From Rhodoplanes serenus (GTDB lineage: Bacteria > Pseudomonadota > Alphaproteobacteria > Rhizobiales > Xanthobacteraceae), in contig WNKV01000016.1 of assembly GCA_009720755.1 (NCBI GenBank), positions 62,001 to 126,000 of the forward strand: DNA of 64,000 nucleotides, in the 5' to 3' direction. The position numbers and the translations under genes were made by a program. Below are positions 25,432 through 35,162 of the stretch, piece after piece. Each line of letters begins with the position of its first letter. Position 1 is the first letter of the stretch. The notes beneath the pieces are model-generated. The model made no database searches and was not told the origin of the DNA. It saw nothing but the letters and a program-made list of their open reading frames with translations.

Positions 25432-26271
25432 ATGAAGCCTGCTTCTCCCGCGCTCGCCGCGCACATCGCCGGCGAGGTGACGACGCTGGCCACCTGCTGG
25501 CGCTTGGAACGTGCCGACGGTTGGGTGCGCGGCTTCACCGACCACGACCAGGCGCTCGTCGTCGACGGGCTCGCCTATGCCGCGGCGACCGGCTTCCTGC
25601 CGTCGGCGGTCAAGACCGGATCGGACCTCTCGGTCGACAATCTCGATGTCGAGGGCTTCCTCGACGACGACGCGCTCAGCCCGGAAGACCTCGCCGCCGG
25701 CCTGTTCGATGGTGCGAAGATCGAGGTGTTCCTGGTCAACTGGGCGGACCTCTCGCAGGGGCGCCTCGTACTGCGCAAGGGCTTCCTCGGCGAGGTGAAG
25801 CGCGCCGACCAGCGCTTCTCCGCCGAGATCAGGGGCCTGTCGAACCGGCTTCAGCAGACTGCCGGCAAGCTCTACTCGCGCCTGTGTCGCGTCGACCTCG
25901 GCTCGCCCGAGTGCGTCGTCAGTCTCGCGCCGCTCACCGACACCTACGCGATCGCCCAGGTGATCGCGGCCGACACGGTGCGGATCGCGACCTCCCGCGC
26001 GACCGGCTTCTTCACCTTCGGAAAGGCGACGTTCGTCACCGGTGCCAATGCCGGTGCGGTCAACGAGGTGCTGCTGCACGATCAGCAGACCATCCGCTTC
26101 TTCGTGCCGATGCCGCGGCCGATCACCGTCGGCGATCAGATCACCCTGGTCGCCGGCTGCGACAAGACCCCGGAAACCTGCCACGCCAAGTTCGGCAACA
26201 TCCTGAACTTCCGCGGCGAGCCGCACATTCCAGGCAACGACAAGGTCTTCTCCTACCCGGTGCGCACATGA
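25432..26271 (+). CDS. GTA gp13-like baseplate hub protein (DUF2163)
   Basis: 279 residues from ATG 25432, selected because family members start near the SPALAAHIAGEVTTLATCW motif; GTG 25369, which overlaps the previous stop (GTGA), would add 21 residues. Markers are CWRLERADGWVRGFTDHD, LFDGAKIEVFLVNWADL, and the cysteine-containing LYSRLCRVDLGSPEC and GCDKTPETCHAKFGN. This is the TIGR02218/DUF2163 family; the four cysteines bind an iron-sulphur cluster in the GTA protein. It forms part of the tail hub. Confidence 0.9.
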   Translation: MKPASPALAAHIAGEVTTLATCWRLERADGWVRGFTDHDQALVVDGLAYAAATGFLPSAVKTGSDLSVDNLDVEGFLDDDALSPEDLAAGLFDGAKIEVFLVNWADLSQGRLVLRKGFLGEVKRADQRFSAEIRGLSNRLQQTAGKLYSRLCRVDLGSPECVVSLAPLTDTYAIAQVIAADTVRIATSRATGFFTFGKATFVTGANAGAVNEVLLHDQQTIRFFVPMPRPITVGDQITLVAGCDKTPETCHAKFGNILNFRGEPHIPGNDKVFSYPVRT

Positions 26272-26711
26272 TGTTCACGCGATCCGCCCTCATCGCCGAG
26301 GCGCGCTCCTGGCTCGGCACGCCCTGGCACCATCAGGCGGCGCTCAAGGGCGTCGGCTGCGACTGCATCGGCTTCGTGCGCGGCGCGGCCGAGCCGTTCC
26401 TCGGCCGGGTCGACCACCCGATGAACTATGCCGAGACGTGGCCGCTCTACCGGGCGGAGGAGCGGCTGCGCAACGAGATGGCCCGACACGCCGTCGAGAT
26501 CGATCCGGCGCACGCGCTGCCCGGCGACATCCTGCTGTTCGGGGCGGGCAAGGGGCCGGCGCACCACTGCGGCTATATCGCCGAGGGTGGCCAGCTCCTG
26601 CACTGTTACCGCGAGGCCGGTGCGGTCGTCGAGCAGGACATCACGCCGTTCTGGGCGGAGAAGATCAGGGGCGCTTTCAGGTTGCCGGGACTCGTGGAAG
26701 GCAATTTGTGA
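26268..26711 (+). CDS. GTA gp14-like NlpC/P60 peptidoglycan peptidase
   Basis: 147 residues from ATG 26268 (ATGA junction). The catalytic cysteine is in GCDCIGFVRG (about residue 31-33), the histidine in AHHCGYIAEGG (about residue 101), and the segment LPGDILLFG is typical of NlpC/P60. TIGR02219 members sit at the tail tip and cut peptides in the host cell wall during DNA entry. Confidence 0.92.
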   Translation: MMFTRSALIAEARSWLGTPWHHQAALKGVGCDCIGFVRGAAEPFLGRVDHPMNYAETWPLYRAEERLRNEMARHAVEIDPAHALPGDILLFGAGKGPAHHCGYIAEGGQLLHCYREAGAVVEQDITPFWAEKIRGAFRLPGLVEGNL

Positions 26712-26854
26712 CCCGAAGCCGACGCCCGACCCTCTGGATTCTGCGGCGCAAGCTGGTCATGCCCTCATTTCGTCAGTCGTAAATTTCTGGTTTGATAGCC
26801 CTGCGGCAAGGGCCGCGTGGGCAAAGCGATCTGTATTCACCAGTGAGGCTGCAA

Positions 26855-27403
26855 ATGGCTGCGGAAAGCGAATTTGTTGAACTAGCGTACGCTGCCGCTA
26901 AGCAGGTCTTGCAGCCTCCGGTGACTATTGAGAGAGGCGCCGCGCTTCTTTATCAAATCACTGTTGACAACAAACTCGAGACAACTGTTGACCCCAAGAA
27001 GCCCAAGCGGGGTTATTCTGCTTTCCAGACCGATCTGTGCGTTTTCGAGGAGCGAAACGGCATCAAGCTCCCTCGGGTGGCGCTTGAATTCAAAGCAGGC
27101 ATATCGACCCACGATGTGCTCACGTACAGCGCCAAGGCCAGAAAACACAAACAGGTTTATCCGTATCTCCGTTACGGAGTAGTAGTCTCAAACGAGGCTG
27201 TCGTACCCCACCGATTTTTTATTCATAACGAAGCTCTCGACTTCTTCGCCGCCTTGAAGAACACCAAACATATGGACCTTGGCGATTTTTTCTCCCGCCT
27301 TCTCAAACGGGAAGTCGCGACATCAAAACGAATGGAGAAAATCTCCTTTGGTGAACACCCACAGTTCTTCCGCTCGGAGATTGAAGATAGCCTCAGAGAT
27401 TGA
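26855..27403 (+). CDS. Inserted PD-(D/E)XK nuclease-like gene (moron)
   Basis: 182 residues from ATG 26855 (TTG 26792 would be a longer alternative). Asp60 in QTDLCVFEE, Glu78 and Lys80 in LEFKAG form a D-(17)-ExK arrangement like that of restriction-endonuclease-like folds. It has distinctly more A and T and different codon use than its neighbours, and it splits the conserved gp14-gp15 gene pair. That marks it as a recently gained cargo gene, probably expressed separately. It could be a small nuclease for defence or superinfection exclusion. The fold is inferred from motif spacing only; I do not recognise the family. Confidence 0.6.
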   Translation: MAAESEFVELAYAAAKQVLQPPVTIERGAALLYQITVDNKLETTVDPKKPKRGYSAFQTDLCVFEERNGIKLPRVALEFKAGISTHDVLTYSAKARKHKQVYPYLRYGVVVSNEAVVPHRFFIHNEALDFFAALKNTKHMDLGDFFSRLLKREVATSKRMEKISFGEHPQFFRSEIEDSLRD

Positions 27404-27535
27404 AGGTTGATTGATGTAGCACACTTCACGCCGCCGGCGAGAGCCGGCAGCCTTTTCGCTGCAGCTGCTCAAGGTAGCCCCTCGCACGTTCCGGACCAAC
27501 TGAGCGTCTCTGACACCGCAAAGTGATCGTGACCC

Positions 27536-28189
27536 ATGGCCCGTCTCGCGCTCAGCATCGGTGGCATGGTGCTCGGCAACCTGCTGCTGCCGGGCATCGG
27601 CTCGTCGATCGGCGGCATGCTCGGCGCCTATGTCGGCGGCCTGGTCGATCAGCAGCTGTTCGGCGAGCAGGAGAAGGGCCAAACCGTCACCGGCCCGCGG
27701 CTCCAGGACCTGCGTGTCCAGTCGTCCGGCTACGGCTCGGTGATCCCGCGGGTCTATGGAAAGGCGCGGCTCTCCGGCAACGTGATCTGGATGCGCGGCT
27801 TCCACGAGGAGACCCGCACCGAGACGCAGACCGTCGGGGGCGGCAGCGGCGGCGGCAAGGGTGGCGGCGGAGGAGGCGGCGGAAGCCAGACCATGACGAC
27901 CGTCTCCTATGTCTATTTCGTCGATCTCGCCGTCGGGCTGTGCGAGGGACCGATCGCGAGCGTCGACCGCGCCTTCGCGGACGGCAACGCGCTCGGGTCC
28001 GAGCACTACACGGCGCGGCGGGACTATCTGGGCACCGCCGGGCAGATGCCCGATCCGCTGATCCAGGCCACGCAGGGCGCGGCTAGCACGCCGGCTCACC
28101 GCGGCCTCGCCTATGTGGTGTTCGAGCGGCTCGCCATCACCCCGTTCGGCAACCGCCTGCCGAACCTCTCGTTCGAACTCCTCGCCTGA
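27536..28189 (+). CDS. Short tail protein resembling the N-terminus of gp15
   Basis: 217 residues. It starts with a hydrophobic glycine-rich segment (GNLLLPGIGSSIGGMLGAYVGGLVDQQLFG), continues with RLQDLRVQSSGYGSVIPRVYGKARLSGNVIW and a glycine repeat, and ends HRGLAYVVFERLAITPFGNRLPNLSFEL. Each of these has a matching segment in the same order in the first 230 residues of the next gene. It is therefore either an ancient duplicate or a half-size partner in the tail tip. Confidence 0.75.
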   Translation: MARLALSIGGMVLGNLLLPGIGSSIGGMLGAYVGGLVDQQLFGEQEKGQTVTGPRLQDLRVQSSGYGSVIPRVYGKARLSGNVIWMRGFHEETRTETQTVGGGSGGGKGGGGGGGGSQTMTTVSYVYFVDLAVGLCEGPIASVDRAFADGNALGSEHYTARRDYLGTAGQMPDPLIQATQGAASTPAHRGLAYVVFERLAITPFGNRLPNLSFELLA

Positions 28190-28201
28190 CCGGAGCCTCC
28201 C

Positions 28202-31200
28202 GTGGCGCAGCTCGCTCTGACCGTGGCCGGTGCCTGGGCGGGCGGCGCGATCGGCGGCGCCATCGGTCAGGCCGCGGGCACGCTGCTCGGCGCCTATGTC
28301 GGCGCCTTGGTCGAGCAGGACCTCTACGGCCCCGCCACCGATCCGGTCCGGACCGTCGAAGGCGCCCGCGTCACTGACCTTCGGGTCTCGGGGTCCGCCT
28401 ACGGCCAGCCGATCGCGACGGTGTGGGGCCGCGCGCGTGTGCCCGCCAACATCGTCTGGCTGCGCGGGATCAAGGAGATCGTCATCACCGAGACCGAGGT
28501 GGTCGGCACCGGTGGTGGTGGAGGTGGCGGCAAGGGCGGCGGCAGCAGCGGCGGGGGCGGTGGTGGTGGCGGCGGAACCCAGACCGTCACGCGCACCCGT
28601 TACGAATACACGGCCGACATCCTGCTCGCCGCCTGCGAGGGACCGGTGACGGCCGTCTATCGGCTGTGGGTCAGCAACCAGCCGGTCGATCCGGATCACG
28701 TCGGGGCCCTGCGGGTGTGGTTCGGCGATGCCGACCAGCCGGCCGACCCGCTCGTCGCCGCGGTCGAGGGCGCGCACCGCACGCCGGCGCATCGCGGCCT
28801 GGTCACCGTGATGCTGGAGGACTTCAAGCTCACCCCGCACGGCAACCGCTTCCCGAACTTCGAGCTCGAAGTGTTCCGCGGGTCGGACGCGCCGGACGAC
28901 GCGCGCCGGCTGGTCGAGGCGGTGTGCCTGATCCCGGGCTCGGGCGAGTTCGTGCTCGACACCGACATGGTCAGCAAGACCGGCCACTCGTCGAACGTCG
29001 AGCGGCCGACCGTGAACGGCAACACCGGGCAAAAGCGGGCGGACTTCGTCGTCGCGGTCGAGAACCTCCGGCGCGAGCTTCCGAACGCCGGCTGGGTCAG
29101 CCTGATCTATGCGTGGTTCGGCACCTCGCTCGATGCCGGCGCATGCTCGATCCGGCCGGCCTCGGAGTATTCGCTCGGGCAGGCCGGCGTATGGGGACCG
29201 GAGACGACGCCGCATCTGTGGGCGGTGGCCGGCCTCGGCCGCGACGGGTGGCCGCTCGTCTCCTCCTACACCCTGCCGAACGGCACGACCGCGCTGTCCT
29301 ATGGCGGCACGGTCGCCGACGGCTCGGTCCTCCGTGCCATCGCCCATCTGCGGTCGCAGGGCCTCAAGGTCCTGTTCTACCCGTTCCTGATGATGGACAT
29401 CCCGCCACCGGACCCGGCGCCGTTCCCCTGGCGCGGGCGCATCACCGGCGCGGCGGCCGATGTGGCGGGCTTCTTCACGCGGCCGGACGGCTATCTGCGC
29501 TTCGTGCGCCACTGCATGACGCTCGCCGAGCAGGCGGGCGGCGTCGATGCGTTCGCGGTCGGCTCGGAGATGGTCGCGCTCAACCGCATCCGCGACGCGG
29601 GTGGTGCCTATCCTGCGGTGCCGTACTGGCGGCAGGTCGCAGCCGAAGCCAAGGCGCGGCTCGGCTCGTCGTGCATCGTCACCTATGCGGCCGACTGGTC
29701 GGAGTACCGCTATCACGACCGGGGCAGTGCGACCGTCGACTTTCCGCTCGATGCGCTGTGGGCGGATCCGAACGTCGATGTCGTCGGCATCGACGCCTAC
29801 TTCCCGCTGACCGACGAGCCGCGCTCGCTGACCGACCCGGCCGCGATCGGTGCCGGCTGGGCGTCGGGTGAGCTCGCCGACTTCTTCTACGCCTCCGAGG
29901 CCGATCGCGACCTCGCGGGCCGCGGCGCGAACCGTGTCCGCTCGCCGATCGACGACCGCTTCTGGGCGATCAAGGATCTGCGCTGGTGGTGGGAGAACCC
30001 GCACGTCCCCAAGGTCGCCGGCGTGCCGACCGGGCCGCCGAGCCCCTGGGTGCCGCGTGAAAAACCGATCTGGTTCACCGAATACGGGTTCCCGTCGGTG
30101 AACTGTGCGCCGAACCGTCCCAACGTCTTCGTCGATCCGAAGTCGGCCGAGAGCCAGTTCCCCTGGTACTCGAACCGCTCGGTCGACCGCGTCGTTCAGC
30201 GCTCGGCGATCAAGGGCACCGAACAGTTCTGGCGCGACCCGGCCAACAACCCGGTGTCTCCGCTCTATGGCGGCCCGATGGTCGGCCGGCGGTTCCTGTG
30301 GTGCTGGGACGCCCGGCCGTTCCCGTTCTTCCCGGCCCTGACCTCGGTCTGGTCGGACGGCGACAACTACCGGCTCGGCCATTGGGTGCAGGGAAAGATC
30401 GGGACCATGCAGCTCTCCGCGATCGTGCGCGACCTCTGTCTGCGCGCCGGCCTCGCCGAGGCCGAGATCGACGTGTCGGGCCTGACCGACGAGGTGACCG
30501 GCTATGTCGTGATGGAGCGCAAGTCGATCCGCGAGATGATCGCGGTGCTGCAGACCGCGTTCCTGTTCGACGCGGTCGAGAGCGGCGGGACCTTGCGCTT
30601 CGTGCGCCGTGGCCAGGGCACGCTCGTTGCGATCGACGCCGAGGACCTCGGGGCGGCCGAGGGCGACGGCGATCGTTCGAAGGTGCGGATCGAGCGAACG
30701 CAGGACGTCGAGCTGCCGGTCGCGATCGACGTGGTGCATCTCGACGAGGCGCGCGACTACCAGACCTCGACGGTGACGGCGCGGCGCCAGATCGGCAGCT
30801 CGAAGAGCGTGACGACCTATTCGCTGCCGATCGTGCTGTCGGTCGAGGAGGCGCAACAGATCGCCCAGCGCGCTCTCCGGGAGATCTGGCAGGGCCGCGT
30901 CGCGCTCGAAGCCAAGCTCCCGACCCGCGCGGTGCGGATCGATCCGACCGACGTGGTCGAGATCGCGGTCGACGGCGCGCTGCGGCGCTTCCGCGTCACC
31001 TCGGTGACGTTCGGCCGGCCGGGGCTCGTGCTGCTGCGCGGGGTCGCGACCGACGGCGACCTGCCGCAGTTCGTCACCGTGCCGACCGGCTCGGGCGGGT
31101 TGGAGCCGAACGTGCCGGATGCCGCCTCGCCGACGCGGGTGGAACTCCTCGACCTGCCGCTGATGACGGAGACCCACGCCGGCACGGCGCAGTCCTTCTA

Positions 31201-32059
31201 CATGGCGGCCTGTTCGCTCGGCGGCGGCGTGTTCCGGGGCGTTCAGCTGTTCCGGCCGACCGCCGACGGGCTCGACTACACGGTGGCGGCGACCGCGACT
31301 GTGCCGTCCGTGATCGGCGACACGCTGACCGTGCTCGCCCCTGGCCCGTCCCATGTCTGGGACGAGGGCAGCGCCGTCGACGTGCAGCTCGCCTATGGTT
31401 CGCTCGAAAGCCTGCCCGACAGCCGCATCCTCGACGGCGCCAACGGCGCTATGATCGACGGCGAGGTCATCCAGTTCGCCAATGCGACGCTGATCGGACC
31501 CGGCCAGTATCGGCTCTCGCGCCTGCTGCGCGGCCGGCTCGGCACCGAGCACCACATCGTCAGCCATCCGATGGGGTCGCGGTTCGTCATGCTCGATCCC
31601 GGCCGCCAGGTCCGGCCGGCCTTCTCGGGCGCGAACATCGGCCAGACCATCGGCTGGCGCTATGCGCCCGTGCCGCAGAGGCCGGCCGGCGACCAGTCGG
31701 GCGTGATCGCGTTCGCGAACACCGGCGAAGGGCTGAAGCCCTGGTCGCCCGTGCATCTGCGCGGCACCCGCAACGTCGCCGGCGACCTCGCCATCAGCTG
31801 GGTGCGGCGCACCCGCTTCGGCGGCTGGTGGCGCGACCTCGCCGACGTGCCGCTCGAGGAGGAGAGCGAGCGCTACGAGGTCGACATCCTGAACGGGGCG
31901 ATCGTCATCCGCACGCTCGCGGCGACTGCGCCAGCCTCGACCTACACGGTCGCGCAGCAGGTCGCCGACTTCGGCAGCGCGCAGCCGTCCGTCTCTGTGC
32001 GCGTCGCGCAGCTCTCTGCCGCCATCGGTCGCGGCACGCCCGCCGCCGCCATCCTCTGA
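28202..32059 (+). CDS. GTA gp15-like host-specificity / tail tip protein
   Basis: 1285 residues from GTG 28202. Residues 1-235 repeat the architecture of the preceding protein, including a glycine-rich run (about 105-125). Residues about 240-600 are the GTA TIM-barrel domain, a glycoside-hydrolase-like module (TYAADWSEYRYHD, VGIDAYFPLTDEPRS, WFTEYGFPSVNCAPNRPN, WCWDARPFP). The remainder is the baseplate hub domain (AIVRDLCLRAGLAEAEIDVS onward) and a C-terminal fibre-like region. It probably contacts the host surface and may hydrolyse a polysaccharide. Confidence 0.92.
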   Translation: MAQLALTVAGAWAGGAIGGAIGQAAGTLLGAYVGALVEQDLYGPATDPVRTVEGARVTDLRVSGSAYGQPIATVWGRARVPANIVWLRGIKEIVITETEVVGTGGGGGGGKGGGSSGGGGGGGGGTQTVTRTRYEYTADILLAACEGPVTAVYRLWVSNQPVDPDHVGALRVWFGDADQPADPLVAAVEGAHRTPAHRGLVTVMLEDFKLTPHGNRFPNFELEVFRGSDAPDDARRLVEAVCLIPGSGEFVLDTDMVSKTGHSSNVERPTVNGNTGQKRADFVVAVENLRRELPNAGWVSLIYAWFGTSLDAGACSIRPASEYSLGQAGVWGPETTPHLWAVAGLGRDGWPLVSSYTLPNGTTALSYGGTVADGSVLRAIAHLRSQGLKVLFYPFLMMDIPPPDPAPFPWRGRITGAAADVAGFFTRPDGYLRFVRHCMTLAEQAGGVDAFAVGSEMVALNRIRDAGGAYPAVPYWRQVAAEAKARLGSSCIVTYAADWSEYRYHDRGSATVDFPLDALWADPNVDVVGIDAYFPLTDEPRSLTDPAAIGAGWASGELADFFYASEADRDLAGRGANRVRSPIDDRFWAIKDLRWWWENPHVPKVAGVPTGPPSPWVPREKPIWFTEYGFPSVNCAPNRPNVFVDPKSAESQFPWYSNRSVDRVVQRSAIKGTEQFWRDPANNPVSPLYGGPMVGRRFLWCWDARPFPFFPALTSVWSDGDNYRLGHWVQGKIGTMQLSAIVRDLCLRAGLAEAEIDVSGLTDEVTGYVVMERKSIREMIAVLQTAFLFDAVESGGTLRFVRRGQGTLVAIDAEDLGAAEGDGDRSKVRIERTQDVELPVAIDVVHLDEARDYQTSTVTARRQIGSSKSVTTYSLPIVLSVEEAQQIAQRALREIWQGRVALEAKLPTRAVRIDPTDVVEIAVDGALRRFRVTSVTFGRPGLVLLRGVATDGDLPQFVTVPTGSGGLEPNVPDAASPTRVELLDLPLMTETHAGTAQSFYMAACSLGGGVFRGVQLFRPTADGLDYTVAATATVPSVIGDTLTVLAPGPSHVWDEGSAVDVQLAYGSLESLPDSRILDGANGAMIDGEVIQFANATLIGPGQYRLSRLLRGRLGTEHHIVSHPMGSRFVMLDPGRQVRPAFSGANIGQTIGWRYAPVPQRPAGDQSGVIAFANTGEGLKPWSPVHLRGTRNVAGDLAISWVRRTRFGGWWRDLADVPLEEESERYEVDILNGAIVIRTLAATAPASTYTVAQQVADFGSAQPSVSVRVAQLSAAIGRGTPAAAIL

Positions 32060-32068
32060 GGACATCCC

Positions 32069-32770
32069 ATGCCGACGCCCAACCTCGCGCTGCCCTTCAT
32101 CGCCCAGGGCCAGGCGCAGAAGGAGGTCACCCACAACGAGGCGCTGGTGCGCCTCGACGCCTTCGTGCACGGCAGCGCCAAGAGCCGGACGCTCGCGACG
32201 CCGCCCGGCTCGCCGGCGGACGGGGAGCGCTGGATCGTGCCGTCGGGCGCGACGGGTGCCTGGGCCGGGCAGGCCGGCCGCATCGCCCACTGGAACGTCA
32301 ATGGCTGGGCCTTCTACGTGCCGCTCACAGGCTGGCGCTGGCACGTCGAGGACGAGCGCACGATGCTCACCTGGTCCGACGGCGCCTGGCGCGACCGGGT
32401 CGTCGGGACAGCGAACGGTGGCGGGATCCGCCTGGTCGCCGTCGAGCAGGAGCTGACGCTGACCGGCGCCTATGTCGAGACGACCGCGCCCACGATCATC
32501 GCCGACCGCATGATCGTGCTCGGCGTCGCCTCCCGCACCACGCAGGCCATCACCGGCGCGACCTCCTATGGCGTCGGGGTTGCCGGCAACACCAGCCAGT
32601 TCGGTGGCACGCTCGGCATCGCGCTGGGCTCGACCAACATCGGTGTGATCGGGCCGACCGCCTTCTACGCCAACACGCCCATCCGCGTGACCGCGGCCGG
32701 CGGCAACTTCACCGGCGGCAAAGTCCGCATCGTGCTCTACGCGCTCGCCTTCGCCGCCCCGAGCAGCTGA
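32069..32770 (+). CDS. DUF2793 tail-associated protein
   Basis: 233 residues. The first 110 residues are DUF2793: NLALPFIAQGQAQKEVTHNEAL, then tryptophan-rich strands (GWAFYVPLTGWRWHVEDE). The rest is a beta-rich region (IADRMIVLGVASRTTQAITGATSYGVG) seen in GTA-like side-fibre proteins. It lies just after gp15, so it is likely a fibre or head-spike subunit. Confidence 0.85.
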   Translation: MPTPNLALPFIAQGQAQKEVTHNEALVRLDAFVHGSAKSRTLATPPGSPADGERWIVPSGATGAWAGQAGRIAHWNVNGWAFYVPLTGWRWHVEDERTMLTWSDGAWRDRVVGTANGGGIRLVAVEQELTLTGAYVETTAPTIIADRMIVLGVASRTTQAITGATSYGVGVAGNTSQFGGTLGIALGSTNIGVIGPTAFYANTPIRVTAAGGNFTGGKVRIVLYALAFAAPSS

Positions 32771-32800
32771 GACGCCGATTCCTGATCATCGGAGACCATC

Positions 32801-35008
32801 ATGACCAAGGAACTGCTCTGGCCGAGTGCGCCGGGGAGCAAACCCGATGTGCCCGGCGGAACGGCTGGCTTCGTGCGGGGCGCCGCGCTCCAGGACCAGG
32901 ACGGCCGCGTCGCGCCGACCGTCAGTATCCTCGGAGCGCCGACCAAGTTCCGCGACGCCTTCGAGATCTTCGACACGGCGAGCCGCTGGAACGCTGTCCA
33001 GATCCCACCCGGCGACATCGTCCAAGTCGACGGCAATGTCGCCGGCGCGAGCTACCTGGTGATCTCCAAGGATCCGCTTTCGGAGGCCACCGAGACCGTC
33101 ATCGAGACGCTGGACCGCTTCGTCATGCCGGTGCGCATCGCGGCGGGGATTTCCCTGTCGCAGCGCATCAACGGCCAGGAGTTCGCCTTCGAGCTCGTCT
33201 CGACCGACGACTGGCCGGGCGTCGTTCCGCTGACGCCGGCGATGCCGGTCGCGATCGCCTCGATCTCTCAGGCGACCACCACGCTCACCGTCACGACCGC
33301 CGCACCGCATGGGCTGAAGATCGGCGAGAAGGCGTCGATCTATGGCGTGGGCGACAGCCGCCTGAACTACTCTTGCCTCACCATCGCGACCACGCCGACG
33401 CCGACGAGCTTCACCGCGACGGCCGGCCCCCAGGGCACGATCCCCTCGGTGACCGCCGGACCGTTCGCCAGCGGGTCCGTCATCAAAGCCGATCCTCTGG
33501 GCTATGCCCGCAATGGGTCGAGCCTCGTCTTCGAGGGCACGACGGCGACCAGCGAGAGCTACTATGTCCGCTCCGAAGGCGGCGATGCGCTGCCGTCCGG
33601 CACGATCGCCGGCAACCATGTCGCCGCCTTCTCGGTCTCGACCGCCGCGACGCAGCTCGTGACCGCAGCCGGAGCCTATGCCTTTGCGCCGCAGGGCCTC
33701 TTCGAGATCCTCCCGCAGCTCGAAAAGGTGACCTTTACTGCCTCGCCAATCGACAGCGTCGCCGCGCTCTCGGCGCTGTTCAAGCGCACCCAGGTCGTCC
33801 CCAACCCGGCCCGCGACTACAAGCTCCGGTTCCGGGCGAAGAACCATCGATCGGCATCTCGGCCGGCGGGCAAGATCGTCTCCGCCACAAAGACCGGCAC
33901 CACGACGACCACCATCACGTTCGACCAGCCCCACGATCTCACCACCGGCGACCAGATCGTCGTCTACGGCATTCGCGATCAGACCAACTTCGCCAACCTG
34001 ACGACGCCGACCGCCGTGGCGTCGGTGGTCGACGCGCTGAGGATCACGGTCGCCATGGGTGTGGCGGCGACCGCCACCTCCTATGGCGGCGCCGTCATCC
34101 GGGTGAATGGCGGCGTGTTCGGAGCGCCGGTCACGCAAGTCGTCCAGTCGGTCGCGCGCACCGCCAATGTGCTCACCGTCGTCGGCAACGCCGCCTGGTC
34201 GGGCCTTCAGCATGGCCAGTACGTCAATCTCCACGGCGTCAGGGACAGCGCGACGGGCGCCGATCTCGGCATCGACGGTCCTTACCGGGTGCGCGAGGCC
34301 GCGAGCACGAACCTCATCCTCGAGCCGATCGGTACCGCGCCGACCGGCGCCGACATCACGGTGACGAACGCGGGCGGCGCCGTGCTGCCGCGGACGGATT
34401 TCCGTCTGCACTTTATTCGCGTGATGGAGTTCACCCGGCTCATCACGGAGTCGATCGGCGGCTTCGCGCGCTCCGACCAGATGGATGCAGCGCCGGTGCT
34501 GGTCACCAACGCGGTATCCGCCGTCACGGTGACCGGTGGCGTCGCGCAGGATGCTGCGGCCGGCAATCCGGTCGGCATCGGCGCGCGGGCTGCCAACGCT
34601 AACCAGGCGGCGATGTCGGCGACCGGCGATCTCGTCCACCTGATGGCGACGATGATCGGGGCACTTGTCCAAAAACCCTATTCGATCCCGGAGGCCGATT
34701 GGTCCTACACCGGGGCCGCGGTCACCAACACCACCGACGTGGTGCTCGCGGCAGCGGCCGGCGCCGGCATCCGCCGCTACCTGACCGCGCTCCAGCTCAA
34801 GAACACCAACGCCACCGCGACCGAGGTCGTGGTCAAGGACGGCTCCACCGTGATCTGGCGACTCTTGCTGCCCGCCAACATGGCGAACGCCGACACGATC
34901 GCGTTCCCGTCGCCCCTGAAGTCCTCTGCCAACGCGGCGCTCAACTTCGCCTGCATCACGACCGGCGCCAGCGTCTACGTCGCCGCGCAGGGCTACACCG
35001 CGCCCTGA
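32801..35008 (+). CDS. Large beta-rich tail fibre-type protein
   Basis: 735 residues. Three copies of a beta-module are visible, each with a turn of the form HGL.xGE/DQxxxYGxxD: around residues 155-205 (AAPHGLKIGEKASIYGVGD), 360-415 (FDQPHDLTTGDQIVVYGIRD) and 445-500 (AAWSGLQHGQYVNLHGVRD). The C-terminal 120 residues (EADWSYTGAAVTNTTDVVLAAAAGAG) resemble a receptor-binding head. No enzymatic motif is seen. By position it is a tail fibre or spike; I do not recognise a named family. Confidence 0.6.
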   Translation: MTKELLWPSAPGSKPDVPGGTAGFVRGAALQDQDGRVAPTVSILGAPTKFRDAFEIFDTASRWNAVQIPPGDIVQVDGNVAGASYLVISKDPLSEATETVIETLDRFVMPVRIAAGISLSQRINGQEFAFELVSTDDWPGVVPLTPAMPVAIASISQATTTLTVTTAAPHGLKIGEKASIYGVGDSRLNYSCLTIATTPTPTSFTATAGPQGTIPSVTAGPFASGSVIKADPLGYARNGSSLVFEGTTATSESYYVRSEGGDALPSGTIAGNHVAAFSVSTAATQLVTAAGAYAFAPQGLFEILPQLEKVTFTASPIDSVAALSALFKRTQVVPNPARDYKLRFRAKNHRSASRPAGKIVSATKTGTTTTTITFDQPHDLTTGDQIVVYGIRDQTNFANLTTPTAVASVVDALRITVAMGVAATATSYGGAVIRVNGGVFGAPVTQVVQSVARTANVLTVVGNAAWSGLQHGQYVNLHGVRDSATGADLGIDGPYRVREAASTNLILEPIGTAPTGADITVTNAGGAVLPRTDFRLHFIRVMEFTRLITESIGGFARSDQMDAAPVLVTNAVSAVTVTGGVAQDAAAGNPVGIGARAANANQAAMSATGDLVHLMATMIGALVQKPYSIPEADWSYTGAAVTNTTDVVLAAAAGAGIRRYLTALQLKNTNATATEVVVKDGSTVIWRLLLPANMANADTIAFPSPLKSSANAALNFACITTGASVYVAAQGYTAP

Positions 35009-35021
35009 CGCCACGCCGCGC

Positions 35022-35105
35022 CACAGGCGGCCCGTGGGCGCCAAGGCGCCAACCGCCGAGGGTTGCTGCGCCGGGCCGCCGTGTCGCGCCCACGGGGGGC
35101 CTGTG
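35022..35105. repeat. Large inverted repeat before the endolysin gene
   Basis: Arms at 35022-35041 and 35086-35105 are complementary at 18 of 20 positions around a 44-base centre; the left arm runs on into GGCGCC-AA-GGCGCC (35037-35050 region), a second palindrome. It lies in the 195-base gap between the fibre and endolysin genes and is followed by a terminator at 35163, so the gap could encode a structured RNA or be a cruciform site. Confidence 0.5.
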
Positions 35106-35162
35106 CGCCACCGTTCGCCGCCCGGTTTGGGCCGAACGAGAACACCACCGACGCTCCAATGC

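Noticed and set aside
27323-32344. A very long open frame on the minus strand (over 1600 codons)
   Set aside because: It is the antisense shadow of the gp15-like gene, caused by high GC; its composition is dominated by Arg, Ala, Asp and His, with no domains.
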